From: Vampirovibrionales bacterium
Lineage (GTDB): Bacteria; Cyanobacteriota; Vampirovibrionia; Vampirovibrionales; Vampirovibrionaceae
Direction: 5' to 3'
Length of the DNA stretch: 37,094 nucleotides
Assembly (NCBI GenBank): GCA_029866025.1
Contig: JARXAD010000006.1
Coordinates: 82,907 to 120,000 of the forward strand
Positions 29,894 to 37,094 of this stretch are shown one piece after another. Position numbers and translations under genes: made by a program. Numbering within the stretch: the stretch's first letter is position 1; each line of letters begins with the position of its first letter. The notes below the pieces were generated by a model that saw only the letters and a program-made list of their open reading frames with translations, was not told the DNA's origin and made no database searches.

Positions 29894-30793
29894 ATGTCGC
29901 GTCAACTCAAACTCATCATTCCCAAAGGTCGTTTGCAAGAAAACGTGTTGGCCTTACTGGCTCGCGCCGGAGTGGAGCTGACGTTTTCCCATCGGTCGTA
30001 CCGCCCCGCGTGCTCCGACCCTGAGTTGGCCGTGAAACTGGTGAAATCTCAAAATGTGCCGTCTCTTATTGCGTTGGATCGCCACGACGCCGGCTTTACG
30101 GGTTTGGACTGGGTAACAGAACACACCTTGGCCATGCAAGGCCAAACCACGCCTGCTAGCGTGACTGAATTGCTGGATTTGGGCAGTAACCCCGTGCGCA
30201 TTGTGGTGGCCGTGCCCGAAGCCTTGGCTGGGGGCGATTACCGTAACCGTCCCATTGTGGTGGCGTCGGAATACACCGAGCTTTCCAAGCAATACATTGC
30301 CCAACAAGGCCTGAACGCCTATTTTTTAAAAACTTACGGCGCTACGGAAGCCTTACCGCCCGAAGACGCTGACATGATTATTGACAACACAGCCACCGGA
30401 GCAACCTTGGTGCAAAATCGCCTCACCATTATTGATGACGTGCTGCGGTCTACCACACGCTTTGTGGCCAATAGTGTGTCGATGCAAGAGGATTGGAAGC
30501 GGGAAAAGCTGGAAACCTTGGTGTTGCTCATGCAAAGCGCCATGAATGCGGACCAACGCATGTTGGTGGAAATGAATGTGGATGCCACGGTGCTAGACGC
30601 CGTGGTGGCCATGCTTCCCGCCATGAAGGCCCCCACCGTCACGCCCTTATTTCATAAAGAAGGGCACCATGAAGCGGGCTTTGCCGTAAAGGCAGCTGTG
30701 CCCAACAAACAGTTGCCCAGCCTTATTTTAAAACTAAAACAGGCCGGTGCCCGAGACATTTTAGCCTATCGATTGGAGAAACTGGTGCCATGA
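29894..30793 (+). CDS. hisG: ATP phosphoribosyltransferase (long form)
   Basis: HisG catalyses the first step of histidine synthesis, joining ATP and PRPP. The sequence starts MSRQLKLIIPKGRLQENVLA and contains DxxxTGLDWVTE-type FTGLDWVTEH, RIVVAVPEAL, GATEALPPEDADMIIDNTATGAT ('DxIvDxxxTGxT' PRPP-binding block), and a C-terminal regulatory domain (MLPAMKAPTVTPLF, then QAGARDILAYRLEKLVP). The length of 299 residues identifies the long HisG form that does not need HisZ and is normally feedback-inhibited by histidine. A TTG at 29864 would add ten residues. The stop overlaps the hisC start by four bases (ATGA). Confidence 0.96.
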   Translation: MSRQLKLIIPKGRLQENVLALLARAGVELTFSHRSYRPACSDPELAVKLVKSQNVPSLIALDRHDAGFTGLDWVTEHTLAMQGQTTPASVTELLDLGSNPVRIVVAVPEALAGGDYRNRPIVVASEYTELSKQYIAQQGLNAYFLKTYGATEALPPEDADMIIDNTATGATLVQNRLTIIDDVLRSTTRFVANSVSMQEDWKREKLETLVLLMQSAMNADQRMLVEMNVDATVLDAVVAMLPAMKAPTVTPLFHKEGHHEAGFAVKAAVPNKQLPSLILKLKQAGARDILAYRLEKLVP

Positions 30794-32550
30794 CCACTGC
30801 AACCCCTTCTCCCACAACAGAATCATTCGTAAATAAAGACGGCAGCAGTATTCTTCCAAAGCGGTCGGTGCAGAAGGTGGTGGCCTATGTGCCCCCATTG
30901 GAAGGCCGCCGCACCAAGATTCGCCTAGACTTTAACGAAAACACCTTGGGTTACCCGCAGGTGTCGGATCCGCTGGATTTGACCCTCATCAATACTTACC
31001 CTGAATACACCGCCTTTATTAACGATTTGGCAGACCAATACGGCCTGCAAGCCGATCACATTTTACTCACCAACGGCAGTGATGAGGCCCTGAGTGTACT
31101 GGCCAATACTTTTATTGAACCCGGTGAAGACTGCGCTGTTCTGGCAACCCCTACCTTTGCCCTGATCCCTCATTATTTAACCTTGGCCGATGCCCGCATT
31201 GTGACGGTGCCTGTTACCCCAGACTTACAGCTAGATACTGCAGGTATGGAAGGCGCCATTGCGGCCAACAAGCCAAAATTGGTCATTGTGGCCTCTCCCG
31301 ACAACCCCACGGGCGCACTAATGCCCCTAGAGGCTTTGCGCCACTGGGTGGAGACCTTTCCCAACACCTTGTTTGTGGTGGATGAGGCCTATGCCGAATA
31401 CTGTGGTCAATCGGTGCTGGGCTATCTTAAAGAACGCCTGGCAGCTGGCCACGAAAACCTGATGATGACCCGTACTTTTAGTAAGGCTTGGGCCTTGGCA
31501 GGCTTGCGTTTAGGCTTTGTGGTGGGTTCGCCTCGTTTGGTGGAAGTGATGACGCGAGTGCGGTCGCCCTACAGTGTGAATACCTTGGCCGCCAATTTTG
31601 CCCACCAATTGTTGCCCAGCAAAGCACTGGTGGAAGCCAATGCCCAAGAGACGATGGGCCGTAAAGCCGTTTTGATGGATGCCTTACGCGAGCGCGGCTA
31701 TGGTGTGCATGAAGGCCATGGTAATTTCTTTTTACTCAAAGTAGGGGTGGATGCCGCCGCCCTGACGGATTTTTGTTCGCGCCACGGCATTTTGCTGCGC
31801 GATCGTTCCATGGTGCCCGCCTTAGCAGGCATGGTACGCATTTCGGTGGGAAGTACCGGGGAAAACGAAGCCTTTTTAGCGGCAGTGGATGCCTTTAAAC
31901 AAGAGCATGTGCTATTGCTCGACGTGGACGGCACTTTGGTGGATACATCCAAGAGTTTTGATACGGTGGTGGCCACCTTGGTCGATCGTTACACCCAGCA
32001 ACCTTTAAAAGAGGGGGAATTGGCTGCTTTACGGGCCAGTGGTGGTTTTAACGATGACTGGGACGCCATTGAAGAACTGTGTAAACGGCGGGACGTGACC
32101 GTTACCCAAGATACAATTGCAAAAGAGGGTCTGGCGTTATACTTATCCATCGCCAAAGAGAATGAAACCCTAATGCTGGAAGAAACAACGCTGGCTGGCA
32201 TGGCCAAGCGGTATCGTTTGGGGTTGGTGACCGGCCGGTACCGCAGTGAGTACGATGCTATTTGGGCCGAGCGCCTGAACCCTTATGTGGAAGTGGTGGT
32301 GTGTCGAGACGATGTACCCAACACCCCTGGAAAACCCTCTCCCGATCTGTTGATTCAAGCTTTAAAAGCAATGAACGCCACGGAAGGCCTGTATGTGGGC
32401 AACAGCATTGACGACATGAAAGCGGCTACTGGGGCAGGCCTTACCCCGATTGGGGTAGAGACCACCCAAAGCGCAGAATCGTTAACGCTAGCAGGGGCTA
32501 CCCTTGTGCTGCCCAGCCCACACCAGTTTGACGCCGCCTTTTGTCCCTGA
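30790..32550 (+). CDS. hisC: Histidinol-phosphate aminotransferase fused to a HAD phosphatase
   Basis: This 586-residue fusion has two parts. Residues about 25-370 are a HisC-type PLP aminotransferase: LDFNENTLGYP, LTNGSDEAL, SPDNPTGALMP (Asn172), VVDEAYAEY (Asp198), TRTFSKAWALAGLRLGF (Lys232 binds PLP) and GNFFLLKV. Residues about 373-586 are a HAD phosphatase: LLLDVDGTLVDTSKSF (Asp378, Asp380), VTGRYRSEY (motif II), GKPSPDLL (Lys515) and VGNSIDDMKAA (Asp541/542). HisC makes histidinol phosphate; a HAD enzyme dephosphorylating it would be the next step, so the fused domain may be the histidinol-phosphatase (inference). The HisB in this window lacks a phosphatase half, consistent with this. 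The gene overlaps hisG by four bases. Confidence 0.93.
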   Translation: MTTATPSPTTESFVNKDGSSILPKRSVQKVVAYVPPLEGRRTKIRLDFNENTLGYPQVSDPLDLTLINTYPEYTAFINDLADQYGLQADHILLTNGSDEALSVLANTFIEPGEDCAVLATPTFALIPHYLTLADARIVTVPVTPDLQLDTAGMEGAIAANKPKLVIVASPDNPTGALMPLEALRHWVETFPNTLFVVDEAYAEYCGQSVLGYLKERLAAGHENLMMTRTFSKAWALAGLRLGFVVGSPRLVEVMTRVRSPYSVNTLAANFAHQLLPSKALVEANAQETMGRKAVLMDALRERGYGVHEGHGNFFLLKVGVDAAALTDFCSRHGILLRDRSMVPALAGMVRISVGSTGENEAFLAAVDAFKQEHVLLLDVDGTLVDTSKSFDTVVATLVDRYTQQPLKEGELAALRASGGFNDDWDAIEELCKRRDVTVTQDTIAKEGLALYLSIAKENETLMLEETTLAGMAKRYRLGLVTGRYRSEYDAIWAERLNPYVEVVVCRDDVPNTPGKPSPDLLIQALKAMNATEGLYVGNSIDDMKAATGAGLTPIGVETTQSAESLTLAGATLVLPSPHQFDAAFCP

Positions 32551-32559
32551 TAGCACTCT

Positions 32560-32865
32560 TTATAAAGGGCGGTTACTTATAAAATCAACGTGGTTTAATA
32601 ACCCATTCTGTGAGCCGTTATTCGCCATGCTTTTAAGGGTTTGTTGCGTTATTACATTCGGTTGCGCATTACTATCGCTTGGGCCACCATGCCAGTTGTA
32701 TATAAAGTAGTTAAGGTCTTCTAGTAATGCATGGGCTTGTTCGTACCGAGCGGGTAGACGTTTTTGGAGCTTCGACACTTCATCGGCTGTAATGTTTCCA
32801 TCTTTGTTTTTATCCAAGGCTTTAAATACAGTGGATGGCTTAAAAGAATATGGATTTACGGACAT
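32560..32865 (-). CDS. Small EF-hand protein
   Basis: This 101-residue protein has a canonical EF-hand loop DKNKDGNITADE at residues 18-29, expected to bind Ca2+. A second, degenerate segment (DSNAQPNVITQQTL, about residues 63-76) may be a worn EF-hand partner. The N-terminus MSVNPYSFKPSTVFKAL loosely recalls the tagged proteins but lacks the full signature. No signal peptide is present. An AGAGG ribosome-binding site lies about ten bases upstream. The gene is convergent with hisC-HAD (nine-base gap) and lies between hisC and hisB, breaking the his cluster. Its partner is unknown. Confidence 0.75.
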   Translation of the reverse strand: MSVNPYSFKPSTVFKALDKNKDGNITADEVSKLQKRLPARYEQAHALLEDLNYFIYNWHGGPSDSNAQPNVITQQTLKSMANNGSQNGLLNHVDFISNRPL

Positions 32866-33013
32866 AGAAAGAAACCTCTCTTTAAAATATATTTATTAAA
32901 ATAAAAACAATATATTTAGCTTTGTTGTTATTCTCGTTACATTTGTTAATCCAAGCCTTTTGGTAAAGCGTGTTAAAGTTGATTGGTTTATTTAGTGCCT
33001 TGGATTTTAATGA

Positions 33014-33616
33014 ATGACTTCTCCAGCTCGTTTGGCAGCCATTGAACGCACCACCCAAGAAACCCACATCAAATTGGCCCTTTATTTGGACGACCCCTCC
33101 AAGTTGGAACTAAATACGGGTCTCCCATTTTTTGATCACATGCTGCATGCCCTGGCCTGCCATGGCCAATTTGGCTTGGTGGTCAACGCTACGGGCGATA
33201 CTCATGTGGATCCTCATCACCTGATTGAAGACACGGGCATTGTTCTTGGCGATGCTTTTCGCCAAGCGCTACCTGGATACAGCGCTATTCAGCGCGCCGG
33301 ATGTTTTCGTTTCCCAATGGATGGCACCTTGGCAGACGTGGCTTTGGATTTGTGCGGCCGCCCCAATTTGGTATGGGAAGCGACCTTTGGACCACACACC
33401 ATCGGTGGATTGGATCCCAACCTGTTTCGTGAGTTTTTTAAAGGCTGGGTAGACGGCGCACGCGCCACGCTCCATGTACGCTTGGTCTCGCTGGATAACG
33501 ATCACCATGGGGTGGAATCCATTTTCAAGGCCTTTTCTCGCAGCTTAAGACAGGCGGTTACGCCCATTGCTTTGGCTGCAGCCCTTAGCACCAAAGGGTG
33601 TTTGGATACGCATTAA
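33014..33616 (+). CDS. hisB: Imidazoleglycerol-phosphate dehydratase
   Basis: HisB removes water from imidazoleglycerol phosphate. This is the single-domain form of 200 residues, with FFDHMLHALACHG, VDPHHLIEDTGIVLGDAF (metal-binding histidines) and DNDHHGVESIFKAFSRSLRQA; it ends STKGCLDTH. The usual 'DDHHTVED' appears here as DPHHLIED. There is no phosphatase domain, unlike the bifunctional HisB of E. coli. An overlapping ATG at 33010 is in another frame. The gene is separated from hisC by the opposite-strand EF-hand gene, so it needs its own promoter in 32866-33013. Confidence 0.96.
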   Translation: MTSPARLAAIERTTQETHIKLALYLDDPSKLELNTGLPFFDHMLHALACHGQFGLVVNATGDTHVDPHHLIEDTGIVLGDAFRQALPGYSAIQRAGCFRFPMDGTLADVALDLCGRPNLVWEATFGPHTIGGLDPNLFREFFKGWVDGARATLHVRLVSLDNDHHGVESIFKAFSRSLRQAVTPIALAAALSTKGCLDTH

Positions 33617-33675
33617 ACCTTGTAGGCCAAACAACAAAAACCAAAACGTATCACGATTTTTAGGATAGCGCTGAC

Positions 33676-34254
33676 ATGAAATCACGGACTGTTTTATACG
33701 GCATTGTACTGGCCCTGTTAGCCGTGGGGGTAGGCTCTGCGTGGGTAGCTCAATATCAGCTAAACAGCCGACATGCCAATAACGAAGAGGTTGCCAGTAA
33801 CAATGAAGGCCGAGCCGATGTGGTGAGCGAACATGTGACCCTTACGGTTACGGAAGGTGTGGTGAAAAAATGGCAGCTGGTAGTGGATACCGCCGTGTAC
33901 AACAAACACGATGGCGAGGCTCAACTAACGGGCGTTACCGGCGAATTTTACGGCGCCAGCGGAGAACCTATCGCTCACTTCCAATCGCCACGAGGAGTGT
34001 ATGACGAAACCACCAAATCCATGACCTTGCTAGATGGTGCCACCATGCGCAGCGTGGAAAATAAGGGAGCCCTGATTCAAGCCCCCACATTAAAATGGTC
34101 TACCCGTTCCGATCGCGTCACAGCCACAGGCGGCGTGGTGGCCACTGTTGCCGACGGGCTTCAAAGCCGGGGGCAAAGGGCAGAATTTGCCTTGGATATG
34201 ACAGATGTTGCCTTTACGGGTGGGGTCACCACACAGCTAGGAGCTTCAAGTTAA
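33676..34254 (+). CDS. lptC: LptC-like LPS export protein
   Basis: This 192-residue protein has an N-terminal membrane anchor (about 6-30, VLYGIVLALLAVGVGSAWVA) and a periplasmic beta-rich domain with VVKKWQLVVDTAVYNKHDGEA, LTGVTGEFYGASGEPIAHFQ and SPRGVYDETTKSMTLLDGAT. This is the beta-jellyroll pattern of LptC, which passes lipopolysaccharide from the LptBFG transporter to LptA. An AGGA ribosome-binding site precedes the ATG. LptA and LptB do not follow directly. It implies an LPS-containing outer membrane. The family assignment is good, though sequence conservation in LptC is low. Confidence 0.8.
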   Translation: MKSRTVLYGIVLALLAVGVGSAWVAQYQLNSRHANNEEVASNNEGRADVVSEHVTLTVTEGVVKKWQLVVDTAVYNKHDGEAQLTGVTGEFYGASGEPIAHFQSPRGVYDETTKSMTLLDGATMRSVENKGALIQAPTLKWSTRSDRVTATGGVVATVADGLQSRGQRAEFALDMTDVAFTGGVTTQLGASS

Positions 34255-34398
34255 AGGCTTCCAGTTAGGAGCTTTGAGGCAGGCAAGTCCTCTAAATGAG
34301 GGGTCTGCCCACCCTAGGAGATGGTAAGATGAGACTATGTTGGTCACCTTCTTCTTAACGTAACCTAGGTAGTAAGTATCACGAGGACAAGGTTTACT

Positions 34399-35421
34399 TT
34401 GGCAGACACAAACACCCTTTTGCTTTGGACGGTTGTAGGCCTGGTAGCATTGCTTTTGATGCTGTCTGGCTACTACATTTGGCTGATTAGTCGTCGTAAT
34501 GCCAGCTGGTATTACCAAGAAGCCTTGATACACTACCGCAATGGCGATTTGGTTAAAGCAAAATCTTACTTGGTGGATGCCATTAAACGCCGTCCTAGCT
34601 ACAGCAATGTGTTGTATACCCTAGGGTTGATTGCCCATGCCGAAGACAATTTAAAAGATGCCGCCGGCTGGTACAGCAAAACCCTGGAAGTAAACCCCAA
34701 TGACACGGATGCCCTGTACAATAAGGGCCAAGTTCATCTCGATCAAAACGATGTGGAACAAGCTCTAGAAACCTTTGTTCGCCTCAGTGAGCTTGCCGAT
34801 GAAGGGGATGTGGAATCTCAAATGGCGCTGGGCTTTTGCCATGATTTGCTTGGCAACATCGACGAAGCCAAATCGCTTTATGAGTTGGTTATCACCATTG
34901 ATCCAGAACAGGTAGAAGCCTACTTTAAGTTAGGGCGCATTGCCGATGGGGATGGCGAGTATGAAAAGGCCATTGGATACTACGATAAGGTTGTTGCGCT
35001 AAACGACAAGCATGAGAGCGTCTTTACCGAGTTGGCTCAAACCTATGCCAAAATGGATGAATGGGAGCCTTGCAAAATAGCTTGTGAGAAGGCCTTAGCC
35101 TTAGACCCCACAAACGCCAAGGTTTATAACCAGCTGGGCCTAATTTATTATGGTCAGCAAGAGTACAACGAAGCGGTTCGTCATTACCAAAAAGCCGTGG
35201 AACTAGACCCCACCTTTGCCATTGTGTACAACAACTTAGGCTACGCCTTAGAAAAACTCGACATGTATAAGGAAGCGTTTCGCTCCTTTTTTAAGTACAC
35301 AAAATTTATTGAGGATCCCAAAGAAAAAGCCACAATCAGAATGAAAATGGCTGAATTTCAAGAAAAATTAAACAAAGACTATGCTAAAGAGTATTTTAAA
35401 CCGGCCGAACCCATCCTCTAA
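34399..35421 (+). CDS. Membrane-anchored TPR-repeat protein
   Basis: This 340-residue protein has one N-terminal membrane segment (about residues 7-30, LLLWTVVGLVALLLMLSGYY) followed by about seven to eight tetratricopeptide repeats across about 38-320 (for example VLYTLGLIAHAEDNLKDAAG, YNQLGLIYYGQQEYNEAVRH and YNNLGYALEKLDMYKEAFRS). The soluble part is probably on one side of the membrane, where it would serve as an assembly scaffold. The start is a TTG at 34399 with AAGG six bases upstream. The 144-base gap after lptC contains a two-tier hairpin GGCAG..CCTC..GAGG..CTGCC (34278-34309) without a T-run. Function is unknown beyond scaffolding. Confidence 0.8.
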   Translation: MADTNTLLLWTVVGLVALLLMLSGYYIWLISRRNASWYYQEALIHYRNGDLVKAKSYLVDAIKRRPSYSNVLYTLGLIAHAEDNLKDAAGWYSKTLEVNPNDTDALYNKGQVHLDQNDVEQALETFVRLSELADEGDVESQMALGFCHDLLGNIDEAKSLYELVITIDPEQVEAYFKLGRIADGDGEYEKAIGYYDKVVALNDKHESVFTELAQTYAKMDEWEPCKIACEKALALDPTNAKVYNQLGLIYYGQQEYNEAVRHYQKAVELDPTFAIVYNNLGYALEKLDMYKEAFRSFFKYTKFIEDPKEKATIRMKMAEFQEKLNKDYAKEYFKPAEPIL

Positions 35422-35492
35422 TTCGCTTTTTACTTTTAAAACAATCACTATTCATTAATTTAAGGCCACCTTTTTAAAATACCAAAGATAGT

Positions 35493-35520
35493 TTGACACG
35501 TTGGCTTCAGCCCCGATACT
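35493..35520 (+). promoter_or_regulatory. Candidate sigma-70 promoter of the pyrophosphatase gene
   Basis: TTGACA (35493-35498), a 16-base spacer and GATACT (35515-35520) lie 64 bases before the hppA start. A perfect -35 and a near-consensus -10 are present. CTTCAG and CTGAAG overlap the -10 region as a small inverted repeat. Confidence 0.6.
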
Positions 35521-35584
35521 GAAGAGCTACGTTGTTATTTCTGTGTCATTTAATTTTTGGTGTCTTGAAGGAGCCTAACGCCCC

Positions 35585-37094
35585 ATGAATGGATTATTAT
35601 TATTTGCTGTTGGGTGCAGCTTGTTGGCCATCTTGTATGGCTTACTCACCCGCCAATGGATTTTAGGCCTCAGTGCCGGCAATGAACGGATGCAAAGCAT
35701 TGCTGCTGCTATTGAAGAAGGTGCTAAGGCCTTCATGGATCGTCAATACAAAACAGTCGCCATCACGGCCCTGATTTTAGCCCTGGTTCTTTACTTGGTC
35801 TTCTCTGAAATCAAGCACAATCACTGGTACGGCACCTATGTTTCGGTTGGATTTTTACTGGGGGCTTTCCTCAGTGGCTTAACCGGCTACATCGGTATGT
35901 TTGTGTCTGTGCGGGCCAACGTACGCACCGCCGAAGCCGCCAAAAACGGTATGGCCGCTGCCCTGGATGTTGCCTTTAAAGGCGGCTCGGTTACTGGTAT
36001 TTTGGTCGTCGGCTTGGCGTTATTGGGCGTAGTGGGCTTTTACTGGCTTACCACCTTGCACCCCGATGCCGAATTGATGTTCCCTAGCATTGTGGGCTTG
36101 GCTTTTGGTAGCAGCCTGATTAGTGTGTTTGCCCGTTTGGGTGGCGGTATTTTTACCAAAGCCGCTGACGTAGGCGCTGACTTGGTAGGTAAAGTGGAAG
36201 CTGGCATCCCTGAAGATGACCCCAGAAACCCGGCTGTGATTGCCGATAACGTGGGTGACAACGTGGGCGATTGCGCTGGTATGGCCGCCGACTTGTTTGA
36301 AACCTACGCCGTCACCTCAGTGGCTGCCATGTTTTTGGGCCACTTGTTGTTCCCCGGCCAGGTAGAAGCCATTGTGTATCCGTTGGTGTTGGGTGGCGTG
36401 TCCATCTTGGCCAGCATTGTGGGCACCATGGCCGTTAAGCTGGGTGCCGACAGCAACCCCATGAATGCCTTGTACAAAGGCCTCTACACCACGGTTGTGT
36501 TGGCTTCGGCTCTTATTGCCGCCGTTACGTATAGCTTTTTCCCCAACGGATTTGGCGATTTAAGCTGGTTGACCCTTACCTTGGCCGCTTTTGTGGGCAT
36601 TGCTGTAACCTTGGGGCTGTTCTGGATTACCGATTACTACACCAGCACCGAGCATGCACCGGTGCGCGAAGTGGCCAAAGCGTCTGAAACGGGCCACGGT
36701 ACCAACGTGATTGCCGGTCTGGCCGTCAGCATGAAATCCACCGCTGCCCCCGTACTTGTAATTTGTGCCGGGATGTTGGGCGCCTACTTCTTGGGCGGTC
36801 CTCAATCTGGCATTTACACCATTGCCATGGCAGGTGTGGCCATGCTCAGCATGGCTGGCATTGTAATTGCCTTGGATGCCTATGGCCCCATTACGGATAA
36901 CGCCGGTGGGATTGCGGAGATGGCGGAAATGGGCGATGCAGTTCGTGCCGTCACCGATCCTTTGGATGCCATTGGCAACACAACTAAAGCGGTTACCAAA
37001 GGCTATGCCATTGGGTCTGCCGGTTTGGCTGCCGTGGTTCTGTTCTCTTCCTACATTCAGGAAATCAACGCTGCTGCCATTGAGTCCGCTGTGT
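35585..37094 (+). CDS. hppA: Membrane-bound proton-pumping pyrophosphatase (partial)
   Basis: The gene encodes a polytopic inner-membrane enzyme that couples pyrophosphate hydrolysis to proton transport. The window holds its first 503 codons; the 3' end is missing. The first residues are [20 protein letters not shown], then [13 protein letters not shown]. The substrate/Mg-binding signature [21 protein letters not shown], followed by [22 protein letters not shown], is complete. The stretch [20 protein letters not shown] has lysine where K+-dependent enzymes have alanine (GNTTAA), so it is predicted to be K+-independent. The ATG follows AAGGAG by about 12 bases, and a sigma-70-type promoter lies upstream. 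Confidence 0.96.
   Translation, partial: MNGLLLFAVGCSLLAILYGLLTRQWILGLSAGNERMQSIAAAIEEGAKAFMDRQYKTVAITALILALVLYLVFSEIKHNHWYGTYVSVGFLLGAFLSGLTGYIGMFVSVRANVRTAEAAKNGMAAALDVAFKGGSVTGILVVGLALLGVVGFYWLTTLHPDAELMFPSIVGLAFGSSLISVFARLGGGIFTKAADVGADLVGKVEAGIPEDDPRNPAVIADNVGDNVGDCAGMAADLFETYAVTSVAAMFLGHLLFPGQVEAIVYPLVLGGVSILASIVGTMAVKLGADSNPMNALYKGLYTTVVLASALIAAVTYSFFPNGFGDLSWLTLTLAAFVGIAVTLGLFWITDYYTSTEHAPVREVAKASETGHGTNVIAGLAVSMKSTAAPVLVICAGMLGAYFLGGPQSGIYTIAMAGVAMLSMAGIVIALDAYGPITDNAGGIAEMAEMGDAVRAVTDPLDAIGNTTKAVTKGYAIGSAGLAAVVLFSSYIQEINAAAIESAV

Overview
The window looks like a chromosomal segment of a flagellated, Gram-negative-type bacterium from the non-photosynthetic relatives of cyanobacteria (Vampirovibrionia/'Melainabacteria'). 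This placement is an inference. It rests on DAP-type peptidoglycan genes (murE with a DNPR motif) together with an LptC-like LPS-export protein, a GatD lipid II amidotransferase, a cyanobacterial-looking PurA, a HisC-HAD fusion, and several lineage-type hypothetical proteins with an N-terminal 'PxxxxF(x)G' signature. I see no phage, insertion sequence, CRISPR array or rRNA. Coding density is high and most genes are intact.

Layout. 1-3.5 kb: three different flagellin genes in tandem on the minus strand, with an 84-aa hypothetical gene between two of them. 3.8-6.5 kb: an HlyD-type membrane-fusion protein (+), a small tagged protein (-) and an exported glycine-zipper protein (-). 6.6-11.5 kb: a plus-strand cluster of transaldolase-like fructose-6-phosphate aldolase, murE, murC and murB, i.e. 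cytoplasmic peptidoglycan precursor synthesis. 11.7-11.97 kb: a small apparently frameshifted gene and a terminator. 12-16.7 kb: a minus-strand flagellar export/switch cluster, transcribed FliM/FliN-like, FliO, FliP, a 99-aa tagged protein, FliQ (with a long C-terminal extension), FliR. 16.8-19.2 kb: rpsT with a strong terminator, a 509-aa membrane protein, a repeat-rich intergenic stretch and tRNA-Lys(UUU). 19.3-22.9 kb: purA (-), then an EF-hand/caspase-like protein (+) and gatD (+). 23-29.8 kb: lineage-type hypothetical proteins (exported Ala/Lys-rich protein, His-rich membrane protein, MerR-like HTH protein, Gln-rich protein), with a palindrome-rich gap that may hold a small RNA. 29.9-33.6 kb: hisG and hisC-HAD, then hisB, interrupted by a convergent EF-hand gene. 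33.7-37.1 kb: an LptC-like protein, a TPR protein, and the start of a K+-independent H+-pyrophosphatase that runs off the end.

The most interesting points are: (1) the two-EF-hand protein ending seven residues after a caspase-type cysteine (DTCGSG); (2) a shared N-terminal signature P[VA]xx[RYQ]F(x)G in four otherwise unrelated proteins, one of which sits between fliP and fliQ; (3) a nine-G tract at the 5' end of the flagellar switch gene that could allow phase variation; (4) HisC fused to a HAD phosphatase that may supply the next step of the pathway; (5) a dispersed family of mini-palindromes with a C-AA-G or C-TT-G centre. All functional statements come from reading the sequence and recalled family knowledge; no database search was run.
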